Source: Beroe forskalii
Taxonomy: Eukaryota; Ctenophora; Nuda; Beroida; Beroidae
Direction of reading: 5' to 3'
DNA: 64,000 nucleotides
Assembly: GCA_011033025.1 (NCBI GenBank)
Contig: WFMF01000135.1
Location: 186,001-250,000 of the forward strand
How positions within the stretch are numbered: the first letter of the stretch is position 1; each line of letters opens with the position of its first letter. The notes beneath the pieces are model-generated. The model had not been told where the DNA came from, did no database searches, and saw only the letters and a program-made list of their open reading frames with translations. Made by a program: the position numbers and the translations under genes. Below are positions 51,080 to 63,546 of the stretch, piece after piece.

Positions 51080-51625
51080 ATGCCAGCGCATCATGATAAA
51101 TCACGGCGCATCACGATAGAGCATGTCATGATAAATCTCAGCACATATATAAATCACAGCACATTGATGAATCACAACAGCTCGTGATAAATGATGGCAC
51201 ATCATGATAAATCACAGCACATCATGATAAATCACGACACATGATGAATCAGGGTGAATCACGGTACATCATGATAAACCACAGCACATTGGTGATAAAT
51301 CACAGCACATATTCATGATAAATCACGGCGCGTCATGATAAATCACAGCACACCACGATAAATCACGGCGCATCATGATAAACCATGGCGCATCATCATG
51401 ATTAATCACGGCGCATCATGGTTAATCACGCCCTCTCATGGTAAATCACGGTGCATCATCATGGATCACGGCGCGTCATAATAAATCACGGCGCATCATG
51501 ATAAATCACGGCGCATAATGATAAATCACAGCGCATCATGATAAATCACGGTGCATCATCATGGATCACGGCGCATCATGATAAATTGCGGCGCATCATG
51601 ATGAATCACGGCGCATCATCACGGT
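51080..51625. repeat. About 20-bp minisatellite (CATCATGATAAATCACGGCG)
   Basis: About 25 imperfect units of CATCATGATAAATCACGGCG, with CACAGCA variants at the left and CATCATCATGGATCACGG variants at the right. Confidence 0.93.
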
Positions 51626-52169
51626 GCATCGTAATATGATGTATGGTGGCACAGTACCGCTGTACATCACGCCACACCATCCCAGAGCTCTGAAACTCAT
51701 CATGTACTTTGATGTACTCATTATGTACAACCGTCACAGCACAGCATCTCTGAGTACATTATTACATGACATATCCAGTCTCTCCATGTATTTACGTGTA
51801 CGGCCTATAGCACTGTGTCGGTTGATTTGTGTTTGTATCTTCGTGTGTTTTACTTCTTTTACTGGGTTATCAGTTATTTAATTCATCTTGCTTTAGTATT
51901 TTGAGTATTTTCACCTTTTTTTCAATCATGATATTGAAGGACATGATTCCCATTTCCTATTAAACTTTCGCCGACAATTTTATAATAGATTGATTGTTCT
52001 GTGGGTTCTTTTAAAATGTTTCTTATACAATGTTTTCATGACCCCTAATATTTTAAACCTGCGACACTTCTGACAGCCTTTGCATCCCGGTGATCGGTGG
52101 GACCGGGAGAAACTGAGAATTAAGTTTAGTATCTCGAAGTCTTCATGACACATTTCCCTCCCGGATGAA

Positions 52170-52445
52170 ACATGTCTCTACTTACCATAGAACATGTCTC
52201 TTCTTATTTATGAAATATATTCCTCTGCTTACCCTGAACCGTTTTGATTTAATTTAATTTTTATTTTGGTTGGCCAGCAAATAAGACAAACAGTTATTGA
52301 CTCTATCTCTACTTACCATGAACCCTGTCTCTACTCTAAACCATGTCCCTACGTTCCTTGAAACATGTCTTCTTACCTTGAAACTTTGAAACATGTTTCT
52401 GCTTACAATGAAACATAACTCTACTTACCTTGAAACATGTCTCCT
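52170..52445. repeat. Degenerate GAAACATGTCTCTACTTACC repeat
   Basis: Scattered imperfect units of ACATGTCTCTACTTACCTTG with a spacing of about 20-40 bases. Much more diverged than the other arrays. Confidence 0.75.
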
Positions 52446-54104
52446 TACATATCATTGTCTCTTCTGAATGAAATTGAAACACTCGACAGGCTCTGTGGCA
52501 CTTGGCACGGTCAGTATCCCTACCTGAACACACTCTCACAATGGAGACTCATGACACGTGGCCAGTGATCAGCAAGTCACTATATAGCCCCCGCTCAAGA
52601 AAAACTACAGCCATTTCAACGTCATCAACTTAAATTCTTGAGCCATGATAATGGCGTCATCACAACCGCGTATTTATCTTGCGCAGTAATTCACCCTCTC
52701 TCTGTGTCTTTGGTAATATACTGTTATTATGTGAGCTCCCGGTCGCATCATTATACTTCGTGGACCTCAATCCTCCAAATTAGCGTCATAAACTCACCAT
52801 TGTAACCCCTGATAATGACGTCATCAGCCCCCGCCTGTTCGTCGCGCGCAGCGTTCCGTGTGTCTACCTGTCGTCTTCCTGGTCGTTATCAGTGAGAGGT
52901 ACCCATTGTATGCAGGGATCCGGGTATCAGAACATGTCGGTAATGACACAGCACTCAGCCCCCGCATAGCACACGTGCCTTCTGAATGGTATCATAGCAA
53001 CTCTTGTAGCAATACCGGGTGCACGCTCAAATATAATCCTTATCAATCATATATTCATGCGAACCATGACGTGTACTGAACCGAGTTTTGGTTTTGGATA
53101 TCTTAATTATACTTTGGATTTATTGCGGTGAAAACGCAACATGATGAAAACATGATGGTGTTTTCAATTCCAAATAGAATTGAATCGAGTGGATGGTTGA
53201 ACCTCAAGCTGTGTCTGGTAATGTGATTCTAGACGTAATGCTCATAGACATAGACGATCCATTCCGTCACATTAAAATTGTATGGTTTGATTTAATTGTG
53301 CCATGTTATAGTAGCTGGGCCATGTTGAATTCTATAAGTTTTGTCGCTTTTACTATTCCCCGGGGTAAAAAGAGGCGGTTCGACCTCATCAACGCTCTAC
53401 TTAAAGCTAAGATACTGACGTCATCTCGACCGCCTACTCCTCTCGAGAGCATGATGTATGTCCTGCTGTTCCTACAGCTTATCAGCAATCTTCTCAATCT
53501 GTTGACCGTGCAACGTTTTCCTTTTGCGTTATTGTGCAAGTACGGTTCCTCGAACGGTTCCCAACGTTTATGAGTCATGAGCGTGCAGTAGTTTGAGTTT
53601 ATATTGTGCAACCGATATGATGTGTTGAACGTTTTATGGGTGCAGTGTTTTGCATCTGCGTTATTGCGCAACCGACTAACTGATTTGTCAACCGACTTAC
53701 CGATTTGTCATCAGACGATATGAATTTGATGCAGTATCAGTTTTGCAGAAATCAATTTTAATCTTTCATGACTGCTTGCCTTGCCCCTCACTGCTTCTCT
53801 TACCTAGAGGTCAGTTGTTTCAGCCTCTTGGCACTTCAATTAGTCAATGATACGCTACTCCCCTGAATAACTTTGGTTCTGATTCGGATTTTTCAATGTG
53901 GTAAAAAGATTTTCATTAATTTGAACTGCATAGGTCCGAAATTTGCGGACAAGACACTGCGTAGCAGAGCCGAACGGGCCTGCTAGTCTCACATAAGATT
54001 GTATTTTGGTGCGGATTTTCATGGTTATTTCCCTGTCAGAAGTTCTTTGATGTGAATGTGATTTTTAAAGCGCCCAAGTCCAGTGGTGGATCTACAATGG
54101 GGTT

Positions 54105-54128
54105 GTGGCGGGGTTGCAACCCCGCCAC
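54105..54128. repeat. Perfect 24-bp palindrome near the left end
   Basis: GTGGCGGGGTTG is followed directly by CAACCCCGCCAC. The half-site recurs near the right end (58132-58150) as CAACAACCCCGCCAC. Confidence 0.9.
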
Positions 54129-54279
54129 TTTTTCTGCTAATGAGGGTTATAAGGTAAGTTTGTGGGGTTGTTTGTTTCAGAGTGGGGTTGTTGGGGTTGT
54201 AAGCAGCTTGGGCTGTTGTAATCAAATTATACATTACAAATTGATCTTAATGCGGATTCAGATTGAAACGAAATTTACA

Positions 54280-55420
<1,141 letters not shown>

Positions 55421-55439
55421 CTTAGTAGTCTTAGTAAAA

Positions 55440-55790
55440 TGGCCACAGTCGGTTTAATCAACCAGGCCGGTGGCAGCCATGCTGAGCATGGAGACTATCC
55501 CTAGTACACTAAGGCGAAGGGTGTGAACTCCTGGGTGGTTTTTAGGCCACCCGACTGCGGAGAATATCTGGGCTGAGTAGCCCACCCGTCAGAGGACCTC
55601 ACTGGACCAGCGTGGCTACCAACGCCCCTGGCTTCAAACAGACTGCAAAAGCAAGTCAATGCTTGCCTACAGATTAAGTCGGAGATCAGCCGGAGGTGGC
55701 TATGTACCACCTCCCTTCGTCTGACTGAGCCACAGGAGGTCTGACCAACCAGACTGTGTAAATAATATTCCCATTGATTGGAGTTATGCT
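55440..55790. repeat. Repeat unit of unknown class (intact partner of 54650-54785)
   Basis: GC-richer sequence (AACTCCTGGGTGGTTTTTAG, TAGCCCACCCGTCAGAGGAC, GGAGGTGGCTATGTACCACC). No tRNA boxes or frame that I recognise. It occurs at least once more, distorted, at 54650-54785. Confidence 0.6.
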
Positions 55791-55954
55791 GGGATCAATG
55801 GGCAAAGCCAACTATGGGGTGCAATGAGTACATAAATTCCCAATCGCTCTGACAAAGAATGAAATGCTGATATACTGAATTAAACTCATTAATATGAGGC
55901 AGAAATCTTTCGTTTTATCATCAGTGCCTATAATGAGAATAAACTAGATTAGGA

Positions 55955-56300
55955 AAACAGCAAAGCAAATGTACAGAAAACCACCTAAGTCTTAAATGAG
56001 AATAGAGGTATCCCAAAGGGGTCATTAGAATTAATTCCAAAAAAGGTTTAATTGATCTTAATTTTTGAATAATTCTATGTTCATTGATTTCTAAATTTTT
56101 GGGACTAGAATTCATTAAGATAAGAATTTCATAAGAATTATTAAAATTAGCTTTATCTAAAAAGCCATGGTCATCGACCAAGTGAGCCCCAGACTATAAA
56201 TATCGGAAGTTTCGAAATTATCTGAAAAAACGAACATTCGAAGTTTATCTAAAAGTTCATAGAATTTCCTTCGATGTTCTGAGGTACTACCTGGAAAGAA
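55955..56300 (-). pseudogene. GIY-YIG endonuclease fragment of a retroelement
   Basis: Minus-strand frames read GSTSEHRRKFYELLDKLRMF, then in another frame GAHLVDDHGFLDKANF and NEHRIIQKLRSIKPF, and after a further shift GINSNDPFGIPLF with a stop. The GST..R..F, HL...H, E...I..L...P.GIN..DPFG landmarks are those of GIY-YIG domains attached to retroelement RTs. At least two frame changes break it. No adjacent RT was recognised. Confidence 0.6.
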
Positions 56301-57289
56301 GAGAGGAACATTGTTAGTTTTGGTGCTGTTTTTGGTGTTGTATTATTGTTCATTAATCATAGTAATGTTGCTAAATCAGATTTATTGGGAGGACATCCTT
56401 TCGAAATGGGCTGCAGTTTATTGTATTTATTTCTAATAGGTCTAGATGTACAGAAATTTGTTACTTGACAGAAGTGGTGAGGTAATGAGACTTAGCTGGT
56501 TTGAAGTACGGAGTACCCAGCAGGTGAGGGTGATGAAAGTGGGAGATATAACGAAATAAAATGTTGTTTTTACTTATTGGATATAATATGGGAGAGTTGG
56601 ACAGTGGGCTAATTTTATAGCAGTAAGAGGGTTGATAATGCAGGGGTCGCCAATGCAACTGCTGATTCAGAATGAAACAAAATTTATCTCATGATGGTGC
56701 TGAGGAACCTTGGAGGATCTGAACTTTAACAAGTTGTATGAGGAGAAAATTTTTTATCAGGGCTTCTTGAGTGGCCTTTGATAGTTTGATGGACGAAGCC
56801 ATGTTGGTTTTTTGTAGTACAAAGTGGGTTATGACTACTAGGATGTGCCAATGTTGTTACAGTATATAATATGTATGTATGGGTTGATCATTCCTTTGAG
56901 GACAGTCTTCCAAGTAGTACCTGAATTATAATGAATTAAGTAAAAAGATAGAAGAATAGTATAGATATAGAAAGAGGGGGCTAGGGCAGTTATAATGTAA
57001 AATCAAAAGTTAATATACCGTGAGGGGCTGGATAGTGAAGTTATGATACTTAGCTGGTGAGTGGTACTAGAGAGTACCCAGCAGGTGGAAGGTGTGGATG
57101 ATACCAAATGCACGGGGAAGTGCAGTTGGCACACTCGGGAGGGGGAGGTGCGTGAGGCCCCAACTGGAAAGAACCAGGTCCCTGCCCCCAACTAAATTGG
57201 TTATAGACACGGTTTTTGATATAAAATTTTCAAAATTTTCGCCTGCGGCGCTCAGAAAAATCAATAAGGAGTATGCTCATAATAATAAC
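56301..57289. other. Unassigned repeat-like interval
   Basis: Two blocks share GTGGTGAGGTAATGAGACTTAGCTGGT / GGATAGTGAAGTTATGATACTTAGCTGGT-type sequence followed by AGTACCCAGCAGGTG (about 56475-56525 and 57025-57085). This shows an internal diverged duplication about 550 bases apart. No gene seen. Confidence 0.55.
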
Positions 57290-57293
57290 TTAA

Positions 57294-57997
57294 GGGGGCA
57301 GGGGGGGTCTTCGGGGTGTCGATGGCCAAAATGGAGTTTTTGGCTAGAAATGATAGAGGAGCATCGTAGCTACCAGAAAAACTTTACGGAATGAAAAAAT
57401 ATTGTTCCTAGCCTGAGTTATGCGATTTTGAAAATCGGAATTTGCCTGTAATTACAGTACGCGTGCAAATTTCAATCGCGATTTGCCGAAAATGATCTTA
57501 AAAATCTATCTCCTCCTACATTTTTTGGAGAATCGTCTTGAAACTTTCCAGATATGTTCTAGGGATTAAAATGAAGAGATTTGTTTACCAGATTTTTGAT
57601 TTAGGCCTTTAAACCGAAAATATTTGATTTTGAAATTTCGCACCCGCCAAAAATCATCAAAATTTGGCACCTCGAAATTTCAAAATCGAATATAAGATCA
57701 TTTAAAATTAAATCAAAAATCTGGTAAACAAATTCTTCATTTTAATCCCTAGAACATATCTGGAAAGTTTCAAAACGATTTCCAAAATATGTGGGAGGAG
57801 ACAGATTTTTTAAGATCATTTTCGGCAAATTGCGATTGAAATTTTGCATACTGTAATAACAGGCAAATCGATTTTCAAAATCACAACTCAGGCTAGAACA
57901 GGATTTTTTCATTCCATAAAGTTTTTTCGAGTTCTATCATTTCTAGCCAAAAACTCCATTTTGGCCATCGACACCCCGAAGACCCCCCCCTGCCCCC
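57294..57997. mobile_element. 704-bp palindromic element flanked by TTAA (piggyBac-type MITE)
   Basis: Ends GGGGGCAGGGGGGGTCTTCG / CGAAGACCCCCCCCTGCCCCC are flanked on both sides by TTAA (57290-57293 and 57998-58001), the target duplication of piggyBac transposons. The two arms, about 330-340 bp each, are inverted copies with limited divergence (TGGCCAAAATGGAGTTTTTG, CGGCAAAT.GCGATTGAAATT, GGAAAGTTTCAA, CTGGTAAACAAAT). They meet near 57640-57670. No ORF. A transcript would fold into one long hairpin. Confidence 0.88.
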
Positions 57998-58367
57998 TTA
58001 ATAATATTGCCGTTCCTTGCATTTGTTTTTGTTTTTTTTGCAAACGAAGCAAGCGGGCAACGGAAATCTTAAAAATGGGTCTGAGAGGAGAATTTAAAAT
58101 TTTTTGGATGTGAGTGGCTGGTTCGCTTTGCTTGCCAACAACCCCGCCACTTTTTTCAGCCTGGATCCACCCCTGCGCCCAACCGATAGAGTTTCCACAA
58201 TACACAGCACAAACAGATACACTATACACAGGTCATATAATTGCAGTCTCTTGTCCGTCTCACAATACAAGCTGCACGACAAGACACAGTGCACCGTACT
58301 AACTAAATAGTACACGCAGCACACACAGTACTACAGTACTCACAGCACACCGCCGACACTCTACTGT

Positions 58368-59875
58368 GCCCACAGAACACAGTACCCACAGAACACAGTA
58401 CCCACAGAACACAGTACCCACAGAACACAGTACCCACAGAACACAGTGCCCACAGAACACAGTACCCACAGAACACAGTACCCACAGAACACAGTACCCA
58501 CAGAACACACAGTACCCACAGAACACACAGTACCCACAGAACACAGTACCCACAGAACACAGTACCCACAGAACACAGCACCCACAGAACACAGTACCCA
58601 CAGAACACAGCACCGACAGAACACACAGCACCCACAGAACACAGTACCCACAGAACACAGTATCCACAGAACACACAGCACCCACAGAACACAGCACTCA
58701 CAGAACACACAGTACCCACAGAACACAGTACCCACAGAACACAGTACCCACAGAACACAGTACCCACAGAACACAGTACCCACAGAACACACAGTACCCA
58801 CAGAACACACAGTACCCACAGAACACAGTACCCACAGAACACAGTACCCACAGAACACAGCACCCACAGAACACAGTACCCACAGAACACAGCACCGACA
58901 GAACACACAGCACCGACAGAACACAGTACCCACAGAACACAGTATCCACAGAACACACAGTACCCACAGAACACAGTACCCACAGAACACACAGCACCCA
59001 CAGAACACAGTAACCACAGAACACAGTGCCCAGAGAACACAGTGCTCACAGAACACACAGCACCCACAGAACACAGTATCCACAGAACACAGCACCCACA
59101 GAACACACAACACCCACAGAACACAGCACCCACAGAACACAGCACCCACAGAACACAGTACCCACAGAACACAGTATCCACAGAACACACAGCACCCACA
59201 GAACACAGTACTCACAGAACACACAGTACCCACAGAACACAGTACCCACAGAACACAGCACCCACAGAACACAGTACCCACAGAACACACAGCACCCACA
59301 GAACACAGTACCCACAGAACACAGCACCCACAGAACACACAGCACCCACAGAACACAGTACCCACAGAACACAGTACCCACAGAACACAGCACCCACAGA
59401 ACACAGCACCCACAGAACACAGTACCCACAGAACACAGCACCCACAGAACACACAGCACCCACAGAACACAGTACCCACAGAACACAGCACCCACAGAAC
59501 ACACAGCACCCACAGAACACAGCACCCACAGAACACAGTACCCACAGAACACAGTACCCACAGAACACAGTACCCACAGAACACAGTACCCACAGAACAC
59601 AGTAACCACAGAACACAGCACCCACAGAACACACAGCACCCACAGAACACAGTACCCACAGAACACACAGTACCCACAGAACACAGTACCCACAGAACAC
59701 AGTACCCACAGAACACAGTACCCACAGAACACAGTGCCCACAGAACACAGTACCCACAGAACACAGTACCCACAGAACACAGTACCCACAGAACACAGTA
59801 CCCACAGAACACAGTACCCACAGAACACAGTACCCACAGAACACAGTACCCACAGAACACAGTACCCACAGCACA
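58368..59875. repeat. 16/18-bp minisatellite (CACAGTACCCACAGAA)
   Basis: About 90 units of CACAGTACCCACAGAA, mixed with an 18-bp form carrying an extra CA and with CACC, TATC or CCGAC variants. Because 16 is not a multiple of 3 and no unit carries a stop on either strand, long open frames arise in several frames on both strands. The longest (+ strand, PTEHSTHRTQYPQNT repeats) is 665 codons. No evidence that any is a gene. Confidence 0.97.
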
Positions 59876-60143
59876 TCGCACTAATGCAGTTTCCACACTA
59901 CAATATCCACAGTACACTCTACACAGTACGCTGTACCCACATTACACACACTACAATATCCACACTACAGTATCCACAGCACACACAGTACGCTGTGCCC
60001 ACATCACACTACAATATCCACAGTACACTCTACTCGCTGTGCACGCAATCGAACACACAGCACACATTCCACATAACATTTCCCGGAGTTACACAGTGTA
60101 CACCATGTCTTGTGAGTGCAGTACAGCTGCTCTAAACGTTGCT
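59876..60143. other. Degenerate edge of the 16-bp array
   Basis: CACTACAATATCCACAGTAC-type blocks recur three times (59898, 59955, 60008). They are clearly related to the array, then give way to the truncated PLE at about 60144. Confidence 0.7.
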
Positions 60144-61073
60144 TTACATGTTTGTGGCTTCTTCTTCCCTCTTCAGGATTATTTCATCATAACCCTGTTT
60201 CAGGTCGGCGAGGGAGGGGGCGTATATTCGGCCCATCCCCGTGCCATCAGCTTGGCGGTAGGTTTGGCCGCCGTAGTTGAAGTACAGGTTCTTTTGACAG
60301 AACTCATAGGCGTTTACTACAAATTCCTTGGTCAGGCGAGCTGGGAGAAGTTCAGGATATTCGTCCAAGAAATGGGATATTGCGGTTTTTCCCTTTTCTG
60401 TGGAAATATTCGTATACAGTGCAGTTATATCCGCTGTAACTAGCACGGTATCATTGGGGACTCCCTCTGTGGGCAGACTGCGGAGGAAATCCCATGTGTC
60501 TTGTAGGCGGAATTTCACCTTTTTGACAAACGGACGGAGGATTTTGTCCAGCATGTCTGAAAGACTCTTTGTGGGGCACATTTGAAATGCTACAATGGGT
60601 CTGAATTTCAGGTCATCCGGCTTTGTACAATTAATGACTTCGGATAACCCCCTCGCACTTTGAGTCGCAGTTTTAATCTCCAGACTTTTATGTATTTTTG
60701 GGAGACCATAGAAAGTTGCTAACTGAGACTCTTGTTTATAAATGGCTTCAAACTCACTTTTGGTGAGGTTCGTGGTAAAGGGTTTTATGAACGACTGGAC
60801 TCGCTGTGTGAGTGTGGCACAATCCATTTCCTCCTTAATGTAAACCTCGTCCTCTAACATACTTAGGATTCCCGAATTGTAGTATTCGGGGTCCATGATA
60901 ACAACACCCGACCCCTTATCGGCCTCCTTAATAACGAGGTTGCTGTTAATAAGGTTGTCCAGCTCGGAGTAAAGGGGAGGTGTCATGTTGTTAGGGTTCC
61001 TATACGGGTTGGAGGGGCCTGTATCACGGTTACAGTATATATATATATATATATATAGGATAGCCAAAAACAA
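60144..61073 (-). pseudogene. Penelope-like reverse transcriptase, truncated (second PLE)
   Basis: An uninterrupted 309-codon frame on the minus strand. EADKGSGVVIMDPEYY (residues 50-65), FYGLPKIHK (121-129), FRPIVAFQMCPTKSLSDMLD (157-176), motif A TADITALYTNIST (213-225) and motif B GTGMGRIYAPSLADLKQGYDE (277-297) are standard PLE RT landmarks. Motif C (Y.DD), the thumb and any endonuclease are absent. The frame ends at the degenerate edge of the 16-bp array, and upstream it begins in a (TA)n run (61035-61057). The PKIHK/ADKGS type differs from the Naiad copy, so this is a separate family, probably of canonical domain order. Confidence 0.9.
61035..61057. repeat. (TA)n microsatellite
   Basis: About 11 TA units between the PLE fragment and the foldback element. 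Confidence 0.9.
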
Positions 61074-61465
61074 TTGAAAATTGTTTGGGTTTCGCAGCCA
61101 CTCCAGTACCTAAAATAATACGATAAAAATTATTGATATGAATTTTAATCGCAGCCCGGTCGTGGCGGTGCATTTTGTTAATGTTTGCAAAGCTATTCGA
61201 TTTGACGATTCACGTTCTTCAAATTTATTATTAAGGGGTCAAAACGTTTATCACATTTCTGTGTTTAGGTACAGCTCGATCTTGACAAAGTCAAAGAGGG
61301 ATTTACACAATGAATTACTACATTGAAATTGCAGTGGTCTACTACCACTGAGCACCGCCACGACCGGGCTGCGATTAAAATTCATATCAATAATTTTTAT
61401 CGTATTATTTTAGGTACTGGGTGGCTGCGAAACCCAAACAATTTTCAATTGTTTTTTGGCTATCC
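61058..61465. mobile_element. 408-bp foldback element with 114-bp terminal inverted repeats
   Basis: Arms 61058-61171 and 61352-61465 are nearly perfect inverted copies: GGATAGCCAAAAA..., AATACGATAAAAATTATTGA, CGCAGCCCGGTCGTGGCGGT. The 180-base centre contains TCTTGACAAAGTCAAAGA and no coding frame. It is flanked by TA-rich sequence on both sides. Non-autonomous; family unknown. Confidence 0.9.
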
Positions 61466-61504
61466 ATATCACTCTTTTTTGGCAAAAAAACTTACTACAT
61501 CCAG
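61466..61504. other. Short spacer
   Basis: Links the foldback element to the 143-bp satellite. Nothing recognised. Confidence 0.4.
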
Positions 61505-62915
61505 TACAAGTTGAGATAATTGCTTTAATTAGTCAATTATTTCATTAAAGCAGTTACAACCGGTACTCAAATATAATGTACAAAACGTAACTTCGGCTCT
61601 AGTAAATAATACCGTTAGATTTAAGTCGGTATCATTTTTAATTTTTGAGCTATACGAGATAATTACTTTAATTGGCCAATTATTCAATTACGCGGTTGAC
61701 AACCTGTACTCAAATTAACGTATAATCCGTAATTTTCGCTCTAGTTAATGATGCCGTTAGAATTAAGTCGTTATCATCTTTTGTTTTCGAGTTATACACG
61801 ATAATTACTTTAATTGGTCAATTATCTCATAAGGCGGTTCAGAACAGGTACTCAAGTTAACCGTATAAAACAAAATTTTGGCTCTAGTTGATGATGCCGT
61901 TAGAATTAAGTCGTTATCATCTTTTGTTTTCGAGTTATACACGATAATTACTTTAATTGGCCAATTATCTCATTAGGCAGTTGAGAACCGGTACTCAAGT
62001 TAGACGTATAAAGCGTTATTTTGGCTTAAGTTAATGATATCGTTGGAATAAAGTCGCTATCATTTCTACTTTCGGAGCTATAAGCGATAATTACTTTAAT
62101 TGGCCAATTATCTCATTAGCCGGTTGAAAACCAGTACTCAGCAGCACTCTTTGGAGTATGGAGGGATTCGTGATACACATAACATGTGTTACACATATTG
62201 TGTGTATACAGTGTACTATACCAGTTATCAGTGACAGATATAGCCTTGCAAATTCGGTGGTTGGACTGCCACTTGGTTGAGTGGTATCAGCTGCCAACAT
62301 GATCTAGCGCTCAGGCGAGAGATCGGCAGTTCGATGCTCGAGGGAAATCCTCACTCATAAAGGGGTAAACGTGCCAACCTAACCTTGGGTAGTCTACTTT
62401 TCCGAGTTTCAAGGCTGCGTATATCTGTCGATAGTGTGTATCTGAGTGCACTGCATGTATTCTACCGTACACCCCCACAGAACCTTTGAGTACTCAAATT
62501 AAAAGCATATAACGTTATTTTGGCTTTAGTTAATGATACCGTTGGAATTAAGTCGCTATCATTTCTACTTTCGGAGTTATACGCGATAATTACTTTAATT
62601 GGTCAATTATCTCTCATTAGGCAGTTTGAAAACCGGTACGCAAATTAAACACATATAACGTTATTGTGGCTCTAGTTAATGATACCGTAAGAATTAAGTC
62701 GCTATCATTTTTTACTTTCTGAGTTATAAGCGATAATTACTTTAATTGGCCAATTATCTCATTAGGCGGTTGAAAACCGGTACGCAAATTAAACACATAT
62801 AACGTTATTATGGCTCTAGTTAATGATACCGTTGGAATTAAGCCGCTATCATTTTTACTTTCTGAGTTATAAGCGATAATTACTTTAATTGGTCAATTAT
62901 CCAATTAAGGATTTG
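61505..62915. repeat. 143-bp satellite array with an inserted element
   Basis: GATAATTACTTTAATTGGYC recurs at 61515 (variant), 61658, 61800, 61943, 62086, then at 62585, 62732 and 62874, i.e. a period of 142-147. Each unit also has GGTACTCAAATTAA, TTTTGGCTCTAGTTAATGAT and ACCGTTAGAATTAAGTCG. The jump of 499 between 62086 and 62585 equals one unit plus a 356-bp insertion. Confidence 0.95.
62141..62488 (+). mobile_element. SINE-like insertion with tRNA-type boxes in the 143-bp satellite
   Basis: 348 bases bounded by the direct repeat AGTACTCA (62133-62140 and 62489-62496), which is part of the satellite unit. It contains an A-box-like TTGGTTGAGTGGTATCAG (62273-62290) and a B-box-like GGCAGTTCGATGCTC (62325-62339). 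The boxes lie 130 bases inside the left edge, so the insertion may be a composite or a SINE with an extra 5' part. No poly(A) tail is visible. Confidence 0.72.
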
Positions 62916-63269
62916 GCGAAAATATTTTTAACATGCCCTAGTGCACGCACCTCATTATAAAGTTTCAAATGCCGTTTAGATTACGGTTCTATCTTTTATG
63001 GTTCTCCCGTGAAGTGTTTTCCCGTTTTGTGGTGGGAGGAGTCGTCGTCGTACCGTCCATAACACTAATTTTTGGCAAAACAGGATTTTTTTGATAATTT
63101 ATTGTGAAAAAACGGTGCGACCGATTTTCATGAAATTTTCAGGGATTGTTCTTTATACAAAGGACTACAACTGTGCAAATTTTTCGCTGTCCAACAGAGC
63201 CTCGTTAACATGTCTAAAACGCGACTCGAAAAATCGCGATTTTCGCAAATCACTGTATTTTTTATATAG
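62916..63269. other. Unassigned interval
   Basis: AT-rich, no gene or repeat recognised except weak transposon-like texture (TTTTGGCAAAACAGGATTTTTTTGATAA). Confidence 0.4.
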
Positions 63270-63270
63270 T

Positions 63271-63546
63271 GGGCGCTGGCAAACATTTTTCAAAAGATGA
63301 AAAATGGTTCCGCTACGACTTTCAGCACTTCGTGCTGGTACTGCTGGCTCTTTACTGAGTCTGGCCAGCGTCCAGGCCCGCCGGGGGGACTGCCATCGGG
63401 CCTTCGGGCCGATGGCACCCGCCCTTGGGCGGGGTTGCTGACGTTCGGAGATGCCTCGGCCCCTTCGGGCCGAGGGCATCTGCCCTTCGGGCAGATGCCC
63501 TCGTCCAGAGACCCCATAACGTGGCCGCGAGCGCTTGCCAGCGCCC
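63271..63546. repeat. GC-rich cluster of stem-loops with TTC(G) loops
   Basis: Outer arms GGGCGCTGGCAA (63271-63282) and TTGCCAGCGCCC (63535-63546) enclose four consecutive hairpins: near 63391-63417 (TGCCATCGGGCC/TTCG/GGCCGATGGCA), near 63417-63435 (ACCCGCCC/TT/GGGCGGGGT), near 63452-63478 (CTCGGCCC/CTTC/GGGCCGAG) and a perfect 14-bp stem at 63472-63502 (GAGGGCATCTGCCC/TTC/its complement). G+C is far above the surroundings. Open frames on both strands are by-products. Confidence 0.88.

Larger units (their letters stand above)
47414..54080. other. Non-coding interval rich in TGACGTCA-repeat copies
   Basis: No supported gene. Copies of the dispersed repeat carry the palindrome at 47764-47771 (-), 49310-49317 (+), 50094-50101 (-), 52816-52823 (+) and 53416-53423 (+), plus a TGGCGTCA variant at 52652-52659. 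Also present are an inverted repeat (48290-48533) and minisatellites at 51080-51625 and 52170-52445. The 126-codon frame at 53193-53573 has no domain and overlaps a repeat copy. Confidence 0.6.

Noticed and set aside
53193..53573. 126-codon + strand open frame
   Set aside because: No recognisable domain, AT-biased composition, and it overlaps a copy of the dispersed TGACGTCA repeat.
58446..60443. 665-codon + strand open frame
   Set aside because: It is the translation of a 16-bp array with no stop in any unit; similar long frames exist on the opposite strand, and the end runs into unrelated PLE sequence.
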